Shown here piece after piece: positions 31,439 through 42,860 of a DNA stretch of 64,000 nt; position 1 is the stretch's first letter, and each line of letters starts with the position of its first letter. The notes under the pieces are model-generated. The model saw only the letters and a list, made by a program, of their open reading frames with translations. It did no database searches and was not told the DNA's origin. The DNA comes from Hemileia vastatrix. Its lineage: Eukaryota; Basidiomycota; Pucciniomycetes; Pucciniales; Zaghouaniaceae. Position numbers and translations under genes: made by a program. The stretch lies in assembly GCA_030280995.1 (NCBI GenBank), contig JASXTE010000008.1, forward strand, positions 22,061,693 to 22,125,692, in the 5' to 3' direction.

Positions 31439-34133
31439 GGAGTTAATTCATGTGTATTCTCAATTAATTTCTGTTGATATTTCATTGTTTTACAGATATT
31501 TGATGGATTTTTCTATATGTCCTTCATCATTATCAACTTTCTCTATTAGTTTTAAAAATGGGACAAGAGAAGAGAAGAGATTTATTATTTTTGATAAAAG
31601 ATAGAATGGTAATTGGTTTAAAATGTTGGATATTAGCAGTGTATATTCTGGGGGATTATTTTCTGACCTCCTTCATGATGATAAACTGCCAGTAACTCAA
31701 CAAAATTAAGAAAAAAATCTTAATATAATTAATTAAAAATAAAATATTATTTGTGAAAATTTTGTTTCTGTCTTCCAGAAAGAGGTTAAACTTCCAACCT
31801 TATTTACCATGGATTTCATGGTGGCTTATTTTGGTAATGGCAATAAAAATATAGTGTAAAATTAGATGAAAATATGTATGATAAAATTTATAATAAAATA
31901 TATGTTTTAATTTGTTTTGTTTCTGATTATTATTATGAAGAAATTTCTGATTATGATCTATGTAGTTATGGATCAAGAAGTTATCATGTTACTCAAGTCA
32001 AAGTCAATTTTTATGCAGAAAAATATAAAAATGTAGCTAATAAGGTCAAGCCAATTAATGAACCTCTACAAGCTGAATTAATTCACCTTTAAAGAGTCCC
32101 AATTCATCAAGAGATACTAATGAAATTCCTTAAGTCAAGAATCAACCTGAACTTTCTGAAACATCAATAATCAATTTTGAGAGAAAAGGTGTTGTAAATT
32201 TTGGACCTGAAGGCTGGCTATCAGGTGAAGAGAAGTAGTTGTTGGATGTGGTGGTAAAAAGGGAGAAGTTCATTTAGAAGTGTGTTAAAGCATTATTATG
32301 GGGAATCTTACAAGTTTCCTGTAGTGTGTCATGAAACATGTAAGCAAAATCCAATTCCAATTTCTGAAGCTAAAAAAAAGGCTATATTGAAGTTATTAGA
32401 GAAATAAATTTGTACTTGGTTATAAGAACAATCATAATAGAGTTATTAACGTCCAATATTTTTTATCAAAAAACCAAATGGAAATCTCAGGGTAGTTCAT
32501 TATCTAAGAGAACTAAGTAGGGTGACAATTAAAGATGCTGATATACCACCTAGTTCACAAAGGTTTGTGAAAGAATTTTCTGGTAGAGTGTGTAATGGGT
32601 TAGGAAATATTAGGGGGTGTCAAAGCTAGAAATCTTCCATTTCAAAATACCCCTTTTTTCCACCAAATTAACCATGATTAATTTTTAAAATATTTCATAT
32701 TGTGACCCCAAAACACCTCTTTACTGAGAATCAATATCAAGTTTTTGGATTCCTTTTTGTGTTGTGAAATACCATTTGAATAGTTACAAATTTCTAACTT
32801 TGATACCCCCTATTATGGGGGAATATGATGAGGGAGAGTTGAATCCAGATTCTATACCTCTCATTACTTTTGATAATCTTCTTGGACCATTACAGTTAGC
32901 AAAATTACCTCAAGTGGAACCAAACTCAGATGGCTTGAATTCATCAAGATAAAGTTCCTCAGTATTCTGGTATACATATTAATGATGGGGGAATCAAAGA
33001 AACTTCAACAAACTATGATAATGAAGTTTTGGAGGAGAATCCAGGGATACAGAAATTTATCTAGGATTTTGAAATTACTTTAGAAAGGATCTTGTTTAGA
33101 ATTGAAGAGGCTGGCTTAACTATTTCAGGTTCCAAATTTTGTTGTTGTGTGCAAGCTTTAGAGATTCTTCGTCATTTGGTATGTAAAGAGGGTAGGATAA
33201 TTTCAAAGAAGAAGGTTAATAAAATTCAGTCCTGGCTTAGACCTAGAATTACAACTGAGGTCAGGAGTTTTAGGGGTATTTTTTATGTTAGAATGTTTAT
33301 TAAGGATTTTTCTTCATTGGAAGATCCATTGAGAAGGTTAAATAGTAAGGATGCACATTGGGAGCAGGATTAAGAGTGCAAAGAGGAATTTGTGAAGTTG
33401 AAAAAGGTAGTTGTAGAAGATATTGGGCTCCATAAGTTGAATTAATTGAAAGGATCATGTAGGATATATTGGGGAGTGTATTAATGCCAAATAGCTGCTG
33501 GGTAGGTCTTGACTCAGATGGATAAAGCTTGTTATATTAGACAAGTCAGGTATTAATCTGTAGTATTTACTGAAGTAGAGTCAAGATATTCTCAACTGGA
33601 ATTTGAATTATGTGGTGTGGTAAAAATTCTGAAGAAACTTTGAAATGATTTATGGGGAAAACCTGTCAAGCTTCAAGTGGATGCTAAATCATTAATTCAA
33701 TTTATAAATACACCAAGTTTACCAAATACACCTAAAACCAGATGGTTATCTTTTATTCAACATTTTTCATTCTATTTAGTCCACAAGCCTGGAAAAAATT
33801 TCACTATTCCAGATGGATTGTCACAAAGACCACCCACTGAAGAGAATTTCGTCTAAGAAGAATTTGATGAAGATATACCTGTTATCAAAGAAAGCACAAA
33901 AGGTTGTAAAAACTTTCCTTACCTCCCTAATGAGGCTAAACTCAAAGACTTTCTATATTTAAATTGTTACAAGTTGATGGTAAATGATGTGTTTAGAGAA
34001 GATGTTGCAGATAAATTAGTTAAAATAGTGGATGGATATTTAGAGGTATTTTGTGATGAAGATGGTGTAGTTGTTTGTATAGTATTAAACTTGAGAGTGG
34101 TCTATATGTTGGAGAATTAGTTAATTTGGTTAA
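31366..34133 (+). pseudogene. Gypsy-3 linker, RT and RNase H
   Basis: Fragments in several frames. They include hairpin repeats at 31665-31688, 31770-31793 and 33920-33943. RT pieces include LRVVHYLRELSRVTIKDA, GEYDEGELNPDS and the open stretch 33092-33373 (RIEEAGLTISGSKFCCC through MFIKDFSS). The RT box region reads HINDGGIK, so FIDD is lost. RNase H remnants follow (LQVDAKSLIQ, KPGKNFTIPDGLS). MITE-1a interrupts GDIMGGYDE. The block ends at the CACTA MITE. Confidence 0.85.
32613..32810 (-). mobile_element. MITE-1a (198 bp, Harbinger-like ends)
   Basis: Begins GGGGGTGTCAAAGC and ends CTTTGATACCCCC, flanked by TATTA on both sides (32608-32612, 32811-32815). The uninterrupted codons exist in Gypsy-2 RT, which gives the empty site. 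Copies at 35386-35582 and 49557-49752 are in the opposite orientation. Confidence 0.9.
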
Positions 34134-34136
34134 AGA

Positions 34137-34397
34137 CACTACACAATATGGGGGGCAAACTTGCTAGCGAGTCCACAAACTTGGACACAAACTCACCACA
34201 GATTGAACACACATTGAACTATTGATAAAGGAACCATACAATAAGGGATAAACACCACTCAGTAGAACAGTTTTAGGTGGGTTTTCATGTAGATTTTAGT
34301 ATGGGTTCAGTATGAGTTCGGTCTGAGTTCCATCTGAGTTTCATCTGAGTTCAGGTTGAGGACTTGCTAGCAAGTCCACCCCCTATATTGCGTAGTG
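34137..34397. mobile_element. CACTA-type MITE-2a (261 bp)
   Basis: Starts CACTACACAATATGGGGG and ends in the inverted equivalent ...ATATTGCGTAGTG. Three-base duplication AGA at 34134-34136 and 34398-34400. CACTA ends and 3-bp duplications are hallmarks of the CACTA (CMC) superfamily. Each end contains a GCTAGC-centred palindrome (CTTGCTAGC). The interior has GAGTTC(A)GTCTGAGTT-like tandem units. No coding sequence. Confidence 0.9.
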
Positions 34398-35385
34398 AGA
34401 GAGATTGGGTTTAAGAGGTTACAAATTGGTTAAAAAGAGGATGGATGATGAAGATGTGGATGCTGAAAGGTGTCAGCCTGGACATCCCCAGGACTGATTA
34501 AAAATAACTTATAAATAATATTGAACACATGGACTATACATGGGAACAATAAATAGAGGTACATAAGTTGTATACATAAGTAATAATTATGATAAAATAC
34601 AATATATGCCATTATAACACCTTATATACATGCATATATCCACATTTTTTAGGTCTTATGTACTTAATATTAAGTTTAAATGTTCTAGGGTAATCCTAAT
34701 AACCTTGAAAATAAGGCTTTATTGTTTTTAAGTGGACTTAAAGCTGTTTTTCTCATTTTTTTATGTGAAAAACAAGAAATGCACTTTAAATCACTTAAAA
34801 GTTGACTATATGCACTATTAATTTGATAATATTAAAAATGCACCTTTACAGATCAAATTGTCTTAATTAGTAATATTTTTTTGGATACTCAAATGCATAA
34901 AAATAACACTTTTCAAATTTGGCGTTTTTTATGCCAGAAATGGCTTCTGTGTACTGGCTACATACTGCCTGAAATTTTCCCATGTGAATAGCTTCATTTT
35001 TAGCAAATTTAGCTTTTTAACACTATAATTACCCCAAATTCTATGCCCACTGTGGGGAAAAACACTAAAATAGGCAACAGGTGCTTATTTAGTGTCCTAA
35101 TCTAATTATAGGTGCATTGACCTTATTATATGCACCAATTTCATTAATAACCTCAAGCTTTGCACTTTTAATTTATTAACACACTTAAATTTGCCTAATT
35201 TAGTCAAGAATTGACTCATGCAACTGCCTTCCAAGGACTGCATGTAGTTACCCCACATCTCATGCCCTTTTTTGGGTTTTTCAGTGGTTTCTCAGTCAAT
35301 ATTGGTTATTTTTAGATGGGGAATTTATGTAGTATATTGTAATAATTAACCCCATCACTTCTACTTTTGATCCCCCTTAATATTA

Positions 35386-35582
35386 GGGGGTATCAAAGTT
35401 AGAAATTTGTAATTATTTAATAGGTATTTCACAGCACAAAAAAAAGCCACAAGCATGACATTAATTCTCAGTAAAAAGATGTTTTTGAGACACAAGATAT
35501 TATACCTTAAAAAATAATTATGGTTGATTTGGTGGAAAAAAAAGGTATTTTGAAATGGAAGATTTCTAACTTTGATCCCCAC
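35386..35582 (+). mobile_element. MITE-1b
   Basis: About 197 bp, starting GGGGGTATCAAAGTTAGAAAT-like and ending TTTGATCCCC. The other LTR has an uninterrupted AATATTATTGCG at this place. The right duplication has lost a few bases. Confidence 0.85.
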
Positions 35583-35799
35583 TATTGTGTAATATTTGAT
35601 TTTATTCTTTCTTTTTTTAGTCTTTTATTTTAAGATATTACATGCATATACTCTCTTTTTTACTTATTATTTTATTTTGATGGATTATTCCTATTACTCC
35701 AGGATTTTGGCAGGGAAATATCATTCTAATTATGTTATTGGTAATTATTTGTGTTGTGGGAGAAACGTATTAACTAGAATGAGTTATCATTAGCCATGT

Positions 35800-36060
35800 C
35801 ACTATGCAATATAGGGGGTGAACTTGCTAGCAAGTCCTCAACCTGAACACAAATGGAACACAGATGGAACTCAGACTGAGCTCATACTGAGCCCATACTG
35901 AACTCTACTTGAACACCCACCTAAAACTCTTCTTCTGAGTGGTGTTCATCCCTGATTTTTTGATTCCTTTTTCAATAGCACAATGTGTGTTCAATCTGTG
36001 GTTAGTTTGGGTCCAAGGTTGTGGACTTGCTAGCAAGTCCGCCCCTCATATTGTGTGGTG
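35800..36060. mobile_element. CACTA-type MITE-2b (261 bp)
   Basis: Inverted copy of MITE-2a with the same length. Flanked by TGT at 35797-35799 and 36061-36063. The empty site is seen in the 3' LTR at about 56140-56150. Confidence 0.92.
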
Positions 36061-37029
36061 TGTATAGGACTGTTAAATCAAGGGGTTTATTGGAGAAGTA
36101 TTGGGTATAAAAGGAGTGGGGATTTTTCTTGTTTTCTACATTCTTTATCATTGCAATCAAAACATATAACCAATACAATTACAATACATATCAATAGTAC
36201 TGATAAAGTCTTTGAGTAGTATCTTAATTCTTACATCTATTTTTCTACCAACTATAAGAGTTTAACCCATATATAATTAGTGATATTTAAATTACCACAA
36301 CCCTTATATTGAGTTATATTTATATACTTATTGGATTTGTACCACAGTATTCATATAGGACCATTAAAATCTTCTAGACAACTGGCTATTCAAGCTATTT
36401 CACATCTCTGTACTTGAACTTAGACTGACAATTGGGGACCTTTCATCAAGAATTCTATTGGTTATTTTCCAGTAAGCAAAAATTCAAAAAGAGGCTACAA
36501 GTAAATAAAATCCCTATAGAAAATTTTTGATAATTAAAACAGGTTGGAGTCACTTATATAGTGATTTCAGAAAAAGAAGCCCTTTTATATAATAAAATTT
36601 TTATATTGAATCAACAATTTTACCACTAATTTAACATAAAAGTTGTTATTAGTGGTAGTCTGTTAATAGAATAATTATTTTTTAATATTTGCAGATGATA
36701 AAACATATAATAAAAACTGATTAATTGTTTCTTTTTAAAAAGAGTTTTAATCCCTTTTTATTGGTTTGTAAAACTCATTTTTTATTTAGAAAGAATATTA
36801 CTGACATATTTTCTTTTTTAAATATAAAAACATGGCTTCATATTGTAGACCAGTTATATCTAGTGACCACTTAAAGCATATTTGACTTTTGGCACTTATA
36901 AAGCCACTTAATACCTACAAGTTAGCAATCAAATTATCTTCATTAGTGCTAATTAATACTGATAAAACTCCTTTTTGAAGTTTTAATAACTTGTATTTCA
37001 AATCTTTGATTTAAATTCCATGTAAAAAT

Positions 37030-37608
37030 GTGTGACAATGTAGACAATGTGAGTAATAAGGTAAACCCTTATAATCTAAGATCTAGAGCTGACAAAACTG
37101 TTTCAGGACACTGAAGTGGAGGGTTATTCTCCTACAAAAACAACTTCAAACGTATGTCTCTGGAAGAAATGGAAAGACTTTTAAAACAAGTATCAATAAA
37201 GAAAACAAAAAATACCTTACAAGAACAAATTCACTCCCTCTCAACCCTTCTAAATACCCTAAAAAAAAGTCAACAACATGTTGGACCAAATGAAAATTTT
37301 GGAAAAAAGAGAAGCACAGGGTTTCATAGAAGTAAATAAAGCTCTAGTAGGATTAAAATCCCAACCAACCACAGTTGTCTTAAACCCTTCCACGGTGGCA
37401 ACAGCAGAACCTCCAGCCCAAGAGGAGTATCAAAAAGATCACAGTCATAAAATGGAAATTGGAATGGTATGCCCAAAACTAAAACAACTCTCCACAGCAG
37501 TGCTCCAGAAGTAACCCTTACAGGGGAAAGATAAGTAGAGGCAGGGTAAATGGAATAAGACCTTAGTAAGTAATCCATATTTGCATGATCAACCATATGA
37601 AACTAACT
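37030..37608 (+). pseudogene. Gypsy-4 gag, N-terminal part
   Basis: Starts ATGTGTGACAATG (MCDNVDNVSNKVNPYNLRSRAD). A leucine-rich stretch of coiled-coil type follows (LEEMERLLKQV, LQEQIHSLSTLLNTL). It has a stop and shifts. It ends in DQPYETN at the Harb-2 border and resumes at 49401 (IELIIGNEIDRDLLS), which fits a TTA duplication. Confidence 0.7.
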
Positions 37609-38094
37609 TTAGGGGTATCAAAGTTGAGGGATCCGCAATTAGGTATCAGAAATTTTTTTCCCGGGATCAGACATTATTATTTGTGGAAGATTATTATCTA
37701 CTATACCCAGGGATAGTAGATAAGAAATCCACAATAATGCATTATCCTGCCTCTTATACCCCAATTTCTATTCCTAATTCCTGATCACAAACTCATCACA
37801 TCCATGATAGATATTTAAGAAAGTCAAATGACTTATAATGTCTGATTCCATCCTTAAGTCTTTTCTCACTCTATACTACTTAACTTTGGTGTCAAACACT
37901 CAAAATATTTTCTCAATCTTATGTATCCCTTCACTCTATGATACTTATTTTTGGTGGCAAACACATAACAATTTTTTCTATTTACACACCCCACCTGCTC
38001 GTTTGGTAAAAAATTCTCGCTTACCAGTTATCATCTAAAACTTCTACCAACAATAATAAAGCATTGCTCTAGTAGGAAGTAATTTCACTCAGCT

Positions 38095-38245
38095 ATGATT
38101 TCTATCACTTTAAATTTAGCTGCTGACTCTGATTCTGACTTGGTTTTGGAAGACACTTTAGCTTATATGTCTTTTCAATGATCTTTATGAAGAAGAGGAT
38201 CCCAAAACTGCACCATCTCTTCCCTCCCTTGAATCAAAAAACATT
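38095..38245 (+). pseudogene. Harb-2 nuclease remnant (internal deletion)
   Basis: An ATG frame (MISITL, then DSDSDLVLEDTLAYM) matches the N-terminus of the Harb-1 nuclease. It jumps directly to the C-terminal part (DLYEEEDP-like, PSLPSL). All catalytic sequence is missing, so the element depends on another copy for transposition. Confidence 0.75.
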
Positions 38246-39971
38246 CTTTCCGCCAGCATATGCTCTGTCATTATGCCAATCACCCTCCATCATTTTGAAA
38301 CACAACCATTTTAAATTTTTTTCCATACTCTCCAGATTTTCAGCTTGTGTGCATTATTTACCTGTTTTGGTGTTTTTGTTTTTTGCATATTCATATTTAT
38401 TTTTAATTTATGCTGAATCTCTCCTTTTTGGATTTCTCTTTGTTTTCATTCACAAGCTCAATATGAAATCACATATTTTCTGCATTTGCATAATTTTTCA
38501 ATGTTTCTTTTTTCATTCATTGCTCATATCCTTTTCTCCTTGCCTCAAACAACCCTCAAACAATTTGGTTTTATTTATTTTCTCATCTCATCTCTCCAGG
38601 TAAGTCATTTTATTCATCTTTTTGATTTTTTATTTCTAATTATATTTTATTTGTTTTTTTTTGATTTTTTTCTTTTTTATATCTAATTTTTTTTTGAAAG
38701 GGGTTATTTTTGATTTTTATGGTAAAATTAAACTTTTTTTCTCTCCCTTTTTTCTTTCTTGTTTAGCTCCCTCACCCTACTCATCATACCTCGTTGGCAT
38801 GGTCATTATCCCCCTTTGCCCTATTTCACTTCTTTTTGGTTCCACATCATTAAAACACATACATTCCACATTCTTAATGTGTTTCACTTACTCTATATTA
38901 AATTTTGTCCAGATTACAATCCTGTTTCATTTGTTATAGTATTTTTGTGTACTCTATCTCATTTGGGGAAGATATAAACTAACTTATTCTTTTTAGTTTT
39001 TTTTACTTTTCCTTGCACTATGGTGACCTCTAGAGCTGGAAGGAAGCAACTTACAATAACAAAACAAGCTTGCATTGTTGGCATGGCTGAAGCAGGAATC
39101 ACAACAGCTGAAATTTCTAGAAAGCCAGGTGTTGCTGACTCTACTGCTCTCTCAATATTTGAGAGATGGAGAGCTAGGGGCTATTATCTGGATAACAGTG
39201 GACTTATTAAACTCTTCTTGTTCTCATCTCCATAAACACTTTTCAAGTTTTTGTAAAATTTTAAATATCAGACTTGGAATCAGGGTTAGATTTATTTGAA
39301 TCTAATTTCCTTATATATGAAGACTCTCCTGAATACTACCTTTTATCTCCCACAAACAGATTTTAATTTGGTTGATTTGTTTCTGAGATATTGTCCTTTA
39401 AATTTGAGCCCTTTTTTCCCAATTAAATTTCCTTTATTTAAAATCTTTATGAAAAAAATTAGTGTTAGGTTTAAATAAATCAACTGTCCTTTAACTGAAA
39501 ACTCTCCTGAAGCCTATTTTTCATTTCGCAGAAACATGTTTAAATTTGGTTAAGTGGTTTCTGAGATTTCAAACTTATAAGTTGAGCCTTTTTAACCAAA
39601 TGTTACTTAGTTTATTTTATGTTTTTATATTTCACAATTAGAAAATAAGGCTTATGAAATTTTTATCTGATGATTATCTAGGATTATATCTCCATCTTGT
39701 TAGAATTTTCATCTTCAATTTTCAAACTTTTGTGCAATTTTGAAAATCAGAGTTATTATTAGGGTTAGGATTATTTGAATCTTAAGTTCTTTTTGCTGAA
39801 GATTCTTCTAAAGCCTATCTTTCATTTCCCATAAATGGATTTGAATTTGGTTCAGTGGTTGCTGAGATATTGGCATATAAAGTTGAGCCTTTTTTCTAAA
39901 TTTCACTTAATTTATTTCATGTTTAGACTATGATTTGTTAATGGCTATTCTCTTGGTATATCTGATAATAT
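38246..39971. other. Harb-2 intergenic region with about 200-bp repeats
   Basis: AT-rich, with chance open frames. From about 39270 to 39910 a unit of 170-250 bases occurs three times, containing GGTTAGGTTTATTTGAAT, GAAGCCTATCTTTCATTT and GCTGAGATATTG. It also occurs at 43910-44230 (inverted, Harb-1) and 58880-59500 (Harb-3). It always lies upstream of the TET-like gene position, so a leader or promoter role is possible. Confidence 0.6.
39020..39235 (+). pseudogene. Tc1/mariner-like helix-turn-helix fragment
   Basis: 71 residues. GRKQLTITKQACIVGMAEAG, TTAEISRKPGVADSTALSIF and ERWRARG match the pattern of the N-terminal HTH DNA-binding domain of Tc1-like transposases. It then joins sequence shared with Harb-1 (TATCTGGATAACAGTG). 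No catalytic DDE part is nearby. Harb-1 and Harb-3 lack it at the same place. Confidence 0.65.
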
Positions 39972-40568
39972 ATGCTTCATTCTCAAAATCATGTCACGCA
40001 TTTAATTTCGATTGGAATATATTCTTTACTTAAAAAACTATCTAAATCTGAGATAGATGACAATTTTTTCTTATGGGACACCTTACCTTCTTTTTATAAT
40101 TTTATTTCTCTTTGCCTCAAAAAACTCTGCCATAAAGCTTTCCAAAAGAATCATCAACTTGCTACCAAAATTGGAACACCAAATTGGTGTGACCCGCAAT
40201 GGGAAGAAATTAGCAACCAATATCTTTTATTTTCAAATTTTATTATTACTCATTCATTATTCTACAATAAGATTCATATTCATAAGAATGACACAAACTA
40301 TCTTACTCTTGGAATTTTCTCATATATCAATCCAATAACTTGCCAACCGATACAATCTCCAGCTAAAATCAAAAGACATGGATTTTATTTTCCATACCAT
40401 CAATGCATAATTGATTTTGGTTTGAGAAATGGTGTGATTGAAACAATTTCAAACTCTTCTCAGGATCATCACCAAGCAACCAAAGCTCCACCTGGCTTAG
40501 AATCTTTTCAAGAGTTCATACATTTTTGATGTTCTTTTCAAATAAGTCAAAACTTAATCCACAAAATA
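39972..40568 (+). pseudogene. Harb-2 TET/JBP-like dioxygenase gene, split by Harb-1
   Basis: Open from 39972 to a TGA at 40527-40529. It aligns with the Harb-1 protein from IYSLLKKLSKSE to GLESFQEFIHF. The iron-binding HxD motif reads HIH, so the Asp is lost. The distal His region (SSQDHHQAT) remains. Coding similarity continues past the stop (CSFQIS), is cut by Harb-1, and resumes at 46698-46778 (NKVKKEV through SKKYGDE). Confidence 0.8.
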
Positions 40569-40917
40569 GGGGGTATCAATGTTGACCGATCCGCAATTAA
40601 ATTAATTGCGGAAAATAATCTGCATAATCCAATTATCTTCCACAATTATTTTTGCTAATAATTGGGTTATTAGACACTTTACGTGTCAATGTTCACCTCT
40701 TATCTGACATTTTTATCCTCAATATTTGATAACCACATCTTGGACAACTTTCTGGATATCCAAGCCTTCTACCTTGCTGCGCACTTCCATTCTCATCCCA
40801 TCCTCTTCAATCTATCCGCTCAGAATTTCTCCCCATTTCATCTATTTGATTCTGCTCCTTTTCATCTCGCTATCTCATCTGCTTGTTTCTTCTCTTTTCA
40901 TCTTCATTTATAATAAC

Positions 40918-42319
40918 ATGCCTTGTCATCCTAGATCTTCTCAAAGGCAGCCATCACCCAGTTGTTCTTCAATTCCCACTACTTCCTCTTTCCCCTGCTC
41001 AGCTGAGAAATCAAAGACCGTTCAATTAAAAAAAGATGAGCATCTCATTCTTATCAACTGGCTGAAAAACAAATCTAACCATGATTCTTGTTTTGCTACT
41101 GAGTATGCCACTAAAGTAGGACGGCCCCCCGCATCAAAAGTTAATGGCTATCTTCTAATGGCAAATGAATTACGGAATAAGACCAAGGGAAGGATTGATC
41201 TTTTGCCTAAACAGATGTCTGAATGATTCAAGCATTACCGAGCAAAATACAAGAAGGCAAAGGCTCTTTCATCTTCCACTGGTTTTGGGGTTACGGACAA
41301 CGATATAACTAAGGGCATAAAATCCATAGACGATAAACTTGAAACTTTATGTCCTTACTTTAAAGAGATGGATGCAATTTTTGGAGAGCGAGCCGATGTT
41401 AATCCTGTAAACATGTTGGATGGAGAAGATCCTATCTCCGAACATGATGTCAAAGCAAATCTTTTCCCATCCTCTTCCTCCACTCAAGCCTCCCCTCTTC
41501 TAAATTCTACAAATCTAGATAGCTTTGCTATTGATCCTATTGGCGATTTAACCCAACCCAATCTAACTCAGGTCTGTTATTTTTTCTTTTATCTTATCAA
41601 TACTTTTTTTTATTTACTTAGATTTTCTTATTTCTTAAAAGGCTGATGAACAAGCCCAGGACCCACAATCAACTGAGTCTGAAGCTAGTGACAATGATGA
41701 GGAGGAAAATATGACCTTGAAAAAGAAGCGTAGGGCTTCAAGTAGTCTAAGTTTCCACTCACAAAGAAGACGAAAAAGTGATACTTCATCACAAACCCCT
41801 TTTTCTTCGATGGAACAGTTTTTAGAGAAACGCGATGCTGGTAAGTGATATCATACCTATTAATACTTTACTCTGCTTTTCTTCTACTTATTGTTAACAT
41901 TGCTTATCACTCTAGAACAAGTGGAAGCTGCTAAAGAGACTCTAAAGTTTGAAAAGCAAAAATATGAGCTCTCTTTAAGGAGGGATAATAGGCTACAAGA
42001 TTTGGAAGAGAGGAAGTACAAGCTCTCTTTACAGAAGGATGATCGGGCCCAAGATTTGGAGGAGAGGAAGTACCAGCTCTCTTTACGGAAGGATGATTGG
42101 GCCCAAGATTTGGAGGAGAAGAAGTTTGAGTTAACTCTAAGTATTGAAAAATCAAAAAAAGAGGAGAAAACACTCGAACATCAAAACCTATTAGAGCAGA
42201 TGAAATATAAGTTTGATCATGAAGAAAATTCCAAAATGAAAGATTTCTTGATAGAATGTGTTAAAGCTAATAAATCTGTTGAGAAAATTGAACGTTTAAA
42301 GAAATTGTTGGATGACTAG
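40918..42319 (+). pseudogene. Harb-1 Myb/SANT-like DNA-binding protein (one in-frame stop)
   Basis: Three exons: 40918-41571, 41642-41840 and 41916-42319. The introns start GTCTGT and GTAAGT, end AAAAG and CTCTAG, and keep frame. About 418 codons. Residues 40-150 look like a trihelix or Myb-like domain (HLILINWLKNK, FKHYRAKYKKAK, IDDKLETLCPYFKEMDAIFG). A TGA at 41224-41226 (codon 103) interrupts it; the Harb-2 copy has His there. Exon 3 encodes four tandem 18-residue units (KYELSLRRD, QDLEER) that should form a charged coiled coil. In this superfamily the partner protein helps the nuclease bind ends or enter the nucleus. Confidence 0.8.
41928..42150 (+). repeat. 54-base tandem repeat in the Myb-like gene
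   Basis: Four units encode an 18-residue heptad-like block (K-Y/F-x-L-S-L, QDLEE). Harb-2 keeps a decayed version at about 47850-47990. Confidence 0.85.
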
Positions 42320-42429
42320 TTTGTTTTATTTCTCTCACACTTCAACTGTTCATATTTATTTGTACATAAAATTTCCAATAATTTCCTTTATTTCATTACT
42401 CTCCCACTTTTTTTAAATAAAATTTTCAT

Positions 42430-42860
42430 GTCTCCTTTGAAAATTTGAGGATCCCCCACCCCTGGATTTTTTTGAAGTAAGGGGTGGGTATCACAAAAAT
42501 TCTTTCATATCATGAATCTTGAAAGTCTTATATGAAAATTTGGCTTTACTACCTCCTGAATTTTACTGGTATCCCAAAAATTCTTACATTTCAAGAATTT
42601 CACAAGTCTTAAAAGAAATTTTGGCAAAACCCCCCATGAATTTTATTGAAGTAAGGGATGGGTATCACCAAAAAATTTTCACCAAAATATTTACAAGTCA
42701 AAAAAATTATATATCTGTTTTAAAAAATTGGCAATACTCTCCCCTGCATTTTATTGAAGCAAGGGGTGGATATCACCAAAATTTTTCTAAGTCATCAATT
42801 TCACATGTCATATTTGAAAATTTGGCAATACCCCCCCCTGCATTTTATTGAAGTAAGGGG
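42430..42860. repeat. Tandem minisatellite between convergent Harb-1 genes
   Basis: About five imperfect units of 60-100 bases with TTTATTGAAGTAAGGGGTGG, TATCACCAAAA and AAAATTTGGCAATA. Related arrays occur inverted at 47060-47480 (Harb-2) and as two units at 60070-60190 (Harb-3). It lies between the 3' ends of the Myb-like and TET-like genes. Confidence 0.75.

Larger units (their letters stand above)
34471..36430 (+). repeat. Gypsy-4 5' LTR with two MITE insertions
   Basis: Starts TGTCAGCCTGG and ends TTAGACTGACA. About 1.5 kb after removing MITE-1b and MITE-2b. The 3' LTR supplies both empty sites. A TATA-like GGGTATAAAAGGAG lies at 36104-36117. Confidence 0.92.

Noticed and set aside
38178..39000. 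Several overlapping plus-strand open frames of 66-141 codons
   Set aside because: They are Phe/Leu/Ser-rich translations of T-rich sequence, are not conserved in Harb-1 or Harb-3, and lie between the nuclease remnant and the TET gene.
41931..42173. Minus-strand frame with NLGPNHPSVKRA-like repeats
   Set aside because: It is the reverse translation of the 54-base tandem repeat in the Myb-like exon.
42519..42851. Open frame of 110 codons after the Myb-like gene
   Set aside because: It reads through the minisatellite units and repeats the same peptide fragments (EVRDGYHQ-like, ILAIPP-like); not conserved as protein.
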